A DNA stretch of 44,588 nt from Fusibacter tunisiensis (GTDB lineage: Bacteria > Bacillota > Clostridia > Peptostreptococcales > Acidaminobacteraceae). The notes under the pieces were generated by a model. That model was not told the origin of the DNA. It saw only the letters and a program-made list of their open reading frames with translations, and did no database searches. Shown here piece by piece: positions 42,306 through 44,588 of the stretch. Position 1 is the first letter of the stretch, and every line of letters begins with the position of its first letter. Both the position numbers and the translations under genes were made by a program. Location: positions 1-44,588 of the forward strand of contig NZ_JAFBDT010000019.1 of the NCBI RefSeq assembly GCF_016908355.1, given 5' to 3'.

Positions 42306-42334
42306 TGACAAATGTCATATTTGTTTGGTAAACT
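42306..42334 (+). promoter_or_regulatory. Palindromic operator and likely promoter of the kinase/regulator pair
   Basis: TGACA-AA-TGTCA (42306-42317) is a perfect palindrome; a further TGTCAT half-site lies at about 42283. TGACAA (42306-42311), a 17-nt spacer and TAAACT (42329-42334) can act as a promoter. This is a plausible site for the response regulator. Confidence 0.5.
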
Positions 42335-42355
42335 GGTTAAAAGGGAGGCACTTGT

Positions 42356-43414
42356 ATGGGGATGCGGCGTATAGATTCTATAGACAAGATCTTATTGTAT
42401 GGCATGGGGCTGGTTTTATTTGCATTCCAGTATCAAACCACATTCGATGTGGTTCCGATTCTCATATCCGTATCTGTTTTGGGACTTGTCACTTATTTTG
42501 AAAGGCTCACTTTGCACTTTGGTATTGGCCTTGCTTATTCAGTGGCAGTTGTGTTTTATCCGGTGCTTGCTTGCTTCCTTCCAGCTATTGTGTATGGGCT
42601 TTATTCCAAAAGACTGGGCCCAGTGTGGTTGCTTTTGATTTTACCTGTGGTGTCAATGGAACTTGAGCAAGTGACCTACTTGCTTTTGAGTTTGCTGGCA
42701 ATAGGACTCAAAGTCAGAACGCTACAGTATGAAGCGCTTGTAAAAAAACATACAGAACTGGAAGACGCCAAGCGTGAGCTTGAACACACATCCAGACGCC
42801 AGAATCAGATCTTGCTTGAAAAGCAAGATGGGGAACTTCATGTTGCCACCTTAAATGAGCGGAACCGCATTGCAAGGGAAATTCATGACCATGTTGGCCA
42901 CCAATTGTCAAGTGGGCTTTTACAGGTTGGGGCCATGCTGGTGAAAGCGCCAGAAAACAAGAGCCTTTTGACCCTTAAAAAGACTTTGAATCTGGCCATG
43001 GACCATATTAGAAACAGTGTCCATAATTTGTATGAAGCCTCTATCGATTTAGAAGATCAACTCCAAAACCTTGTGGCAGACTTTTCCTTTTGTAGAGTGG
43101 ATTTGACCCTAACTTTGGATGAAGTTCCGGAAACAAAAGTAAAGTATGCGCTGATAGCGGTGATTAAAGAAGCCTTATCCAATGTGATGAAGCATTCAAA
43201 TGCCAGTTTGGTGGAAGTGACTTTGGTGGGGCATCCGGGTTTTTATCAATTAGTGGTTCGGGACAATGGCGATAAAGCTTCTATAGACTATGGCGAAGGG
43301 ATTGGGCTCAAAAATATTTCCCAGCGTGTGGAAGCTTTAAATGGGCATTTTAACGCCACATGGGATCAGGGATTTAAGGTGTTTATAACCATTCCAAAAA
43401 CAAGTAAGGGGTAG
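42356..43414 (+). CDS. NarL-type sensor histidine kinase (HisKA_3), 352 aa
   Basis: Five to six membrane segments in the first 118 residues and no large external loop, so it probably senses within the membrane. A coiled-coil region (about 125-165) leads to NERNRIAREIHDHVGHQLSSGL with phospho-acceptor H177. A HATPase_c domain follows with IKEALSNVMKHSNASLVEV (N box) and VVRDNGDKASIDYGEGIGLKNISQRVEALNG (G boxes). The response regulator gene starts 3 nt later. GGGAGG precedes the ATG; MGM gives two possible starts 6 nt apart. Confidence 0.93.
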   Translation: MGMRRIDSIDKILLYGMGLVLFAFQYQTTFDVVPILISVSVLGLVTYFERLTLHFGIGLAYSVAVVFYPVLACFLPAIVYGLYSKRLGPVWLLLILPVVSMELEQVTYLLLSLLAIGLKVRTLQYEALVKKHTELEDAKRELEHTSRRQNQILLEKQDGELHVATLNERNRIAREIHDHVGHQLSSGLLQVGAMLVKAPENKSLLTLKKTLNLAMDHIRNSVHNLYEASIDLEDQLQNLVADFSFCRVDLTLTLDEVPETKVKYALIAVIKEALSNVMKHSNASLVEVTLVGHPGFYQLVVRDNGDKASIDYGEGIGLKNISQRVEALNGHFNATWDQGFKVFITIPKTSKG

Positions 43415-43417
43415 GGT

Positions 43418-44038
43418 ATGCGCGTTGTATTAATTGATGATGATGAACTGGTAACACTGTCACTGCAAACGATTTTAGAATCAGATGAAGGTATTGAAGT
43501 GATTGGAACAGGGAAAAATGGGATGGAAGCCATTGACTTATATAACCGGCTGAAACCGGATATTCTTTTAATGGACATTCGCATGGATGGCATGAATGGC
43601 ATTGAAGCAGGAACGGCGATTATGGCGGACCATCCAGAAGCCAAAATTTTGTACCTAACGACTTTTAAGGATGACGATTACATTGTAAAGGCTCTTAAAA
43701 TTGGGGCGAAGGGGTATATACTCAAGCAAAAATATGACAGCATTATACCGGCGTTGAAAACAGCGTTTTTGGGCCAGTCTGTGTTTGGTGAAGAAATTAT
43801 GACCAAGCTGCCATCGCTACTGACTACACAAAAAAATGTTTCTCAGATGCACCTAGATTTATCTGAACGGGAACAGGAGGTTTTGTGTCAAGTGGCTGAG
43901 GGCCTTTCCAATAAGGAGATTGCTGAAACCCTTTTTCTAAGTGAAGGAACTGTCCGCAATTACATCAGTACCATATTGGAAAAACTGGACTTAAGAGACA
44001 GGACCCAGCTTGCGATTTTTTATTATAAAAATCAATAG
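43418..44038 (+). CDS. NarL/LuxR-family response regulator, 206 aa
   Basis: A receiver domain (1-120) with the acidic pair DDD (7-9), phospho-acceptor D53 in LLMDIRM, the conserved Thr in YLTTF and Lys in ILKQ. A LuxR-type HTH (about 140-206) follows: LSEREQEVLCQVAEGLSNKEIAETLFLSEGTVRNYISTILEKL. It is co-transcribed with the kinase. The divergent ABC exporter operon is the likely target. Confidence 0.95.
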   Translation: MRVVLIDDDELVTLSLQTILESDEGIEVIGTGKNGMEAIDLYNRLKPDILLMDIRMDGMNGIEAGTAIMADHPEAKILYLTTFKDDDYIVKALKIGAKGYILKQKYDSIIPALKTAFLGQSVFGEEIMTKLPSLLTTQKNVSQMHLDLSEREQEVLCQVAEGLSNKEIAETLFLSEGTVRNYISTILEKLDLRDRTQLAIFYYKNQ

Positions 44039-44097
44039 AGACATTAGAAACAGAATGGGTATAAATTTGTATATAATTATATTTTGTGGAGGGGCTA

Positions 44098-44502
44098 ATG
44101 AGAAAAATACTGATGCTTTTTCTAAGTGCTGTGTTAATTTTTGGGAGTATACCTGTATTTGGGGAAATTTCAGAGCGGGAGCTGAGAACTTTAGAGGGCT
44201 CTTATCAATTTGACGTGTCCTTTGAAAATGCGGATCTCGTAAACACGATGCTGAAGATGGATTATAAAGTTTCAACGCCTATTACAGGTGACTTAATGGC
44301 GCATTCTTTTGTTTTGGACGTGAAGTATAAAGACGGGGAGATGCTTTTATACGATCGTGGACTCCTAATTGACAACAGTGGCATGGCCTCAAACAATGAG
44401 CTGTTCTTTTTCCGGTTTTTTTATGAAGTGCCAGACGCATCTATACCTGGAATTGGGTATCAGATAGAAGGCAGTGTTGCGTTTGATGATTCCTTTAACT
44501 AA
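44098..44502 (+). CDS. Secreted protein of unknown function, 134 aa
   Basis: A signal peptide (about 1-20, MRKILMLFLSAVLIFGSIPVFG) precedes a small beta-rich domain with YQFDVSFENADLVNTML and FFFRFFYEVPDASIPGIGYQIEGSVAFDD. ATG 44098 is preferred because the GGAGG core lies 5 nt before it; the in-frame GTG at 44086 overlaps that site. A TATAAT lies at 44072-44077. It may be a third gene near the two-component system, but with its own promoter. I do not recognise the family. Confidence 0.75.
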   Translation: MRKILMLFLSAVLIFGSIPVFGEISERELRTLEGSYQFDVSFENADLVNTMLKMDYKVSTPITGDLMAHSFVLDVKYKDGEMLLYDRGLLIDNSGMASNNELFFFRFFYEVPDASIPGIGYQIEGSVAFDDSFN

Positions 44503-44505
44503 AAT

Positions 44506-44583
44506 AGCCGAGAAGTCCCCCGCCTCTAAGCCACCTTGCTCACGGAGTGAGAGTGCAGGTGGGGGATGAATCGGCTTGTTTTT
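44506..44583 (+). other. Nested-hairpin element at the window edge (terminator or IS605-like end)
   Basis: AGCCGA (44506-44511) pairs with TCGGCT (44571-44576), and CCCCCGCCT (44517-44525) with AGGTGGGGG (44557-44565). An inner CTCAC-GGA-GTGAG lies at 44539-44551. TTGTTTTT follows, so it can end transcription of the preceding gene. CCACCT (44531-44536) is a second partner for AGGTGG. The CCCCCGCC...GGTGGGGGATGAATCG style resembles ends of IS200/IS605-type elements as I remember them. The window stops before this can be decided. Confidence 0.5.
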
Positions 44584-44588
44584 GACCC

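Overview
The window looks like chromosomal DNA of a low-GC, Gram-positive (Firmicutes, Clostridia-type) anaerobe. The signs are strong AGGAGG-type ribosome binding sites, TTGaca/TATAAT promoters, T-tailed intrinsic terminators, a CcpA-type cre site, an ECF vitamin transporter subunit, a secreted pullulanase, a CsaB-type cell-wall pyruvyl transferase and a YfmR/Uup-type ABC-F protein. No rRNA, phage gene or clear transposase is present. The genus cannot be fixed from this sequence alone.

Layout. 1-1.4 kb: end of an oligopeptide ABC transporter operon (oppD tail, oppF) and a 58-residue membrane protein. 1.5-1.7 kb: tRNA-Thr(GGT) on the minus strand with its own promoter and terminator. 1.7-3.4 kb: a large unrecognised membrane protein. 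3.4-4.9 kb (minus): a compact ExbB-ExbD-ExbD-like operon, unusual for a monoderm. 5-7.8 kb: a cre-controlled, membrane-anchored type I pullulanase. 7.8-9.7 kb: a YitT-family protein and a UbiA-family prenyltransferase. 9.7-11 kb: a cobalamin riboswitch with terminator platform controlling a surface DUF4430 (transcobalamin-like) protein and an ECF S-component, a B12 uptake unit. 11-14.2 kb: a CmpB-like membrane protein and a 763-residue SBP-PAS-GGDEF-HD-GYP c-di-GMP protein. 14.2-14.6 kb: an HD-domain gene broken by one in-frame TAA. 14.7-18.5 kb: ABC-F ATPase, then a MarR-MATE operon with twin operators.

18.6-28.5 kb is a tightly overlapping cell-envelope operon: LTA-synthase-like enzyme, MurJ-type flippase, O-antigen-ligase-like polymerase/ligase, GT4, two DUF4330 proteins, a GT4-CsaB fusion and GalE. 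It probably builds and pyruvylates a secondary cell-wall polymer. 28.8-44 kb holds three ABC exporter units (one minus-strand COG4586/4587/3694 type, one lipoprotein-hydrolase/ABC unit, one ABC-2 unit divergent from a NarL-type two-component system), an EamA transporter, a 5'-damaged TspO-like gene and asd.

The most unusual feature is a family of short hairpin-plus-linker repeats at five intergenic loci (about 28.5, 28.8, 35.4, 36.0 and 36.3 kb). Each unit is a 4-6 bp stem with a 3-4 nt loop, followed by a conserved linker of about 7 nt resembling GTTGAGT. Stems differ in sequence but stay paired. At every locus the unit orientation matches transcription of the gene it follows. Two arrays end in the same hairpin, which abuts the ribosome binding site of a small membrane-protein gene. 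I do not recognise this family from memory; no database search was possible.
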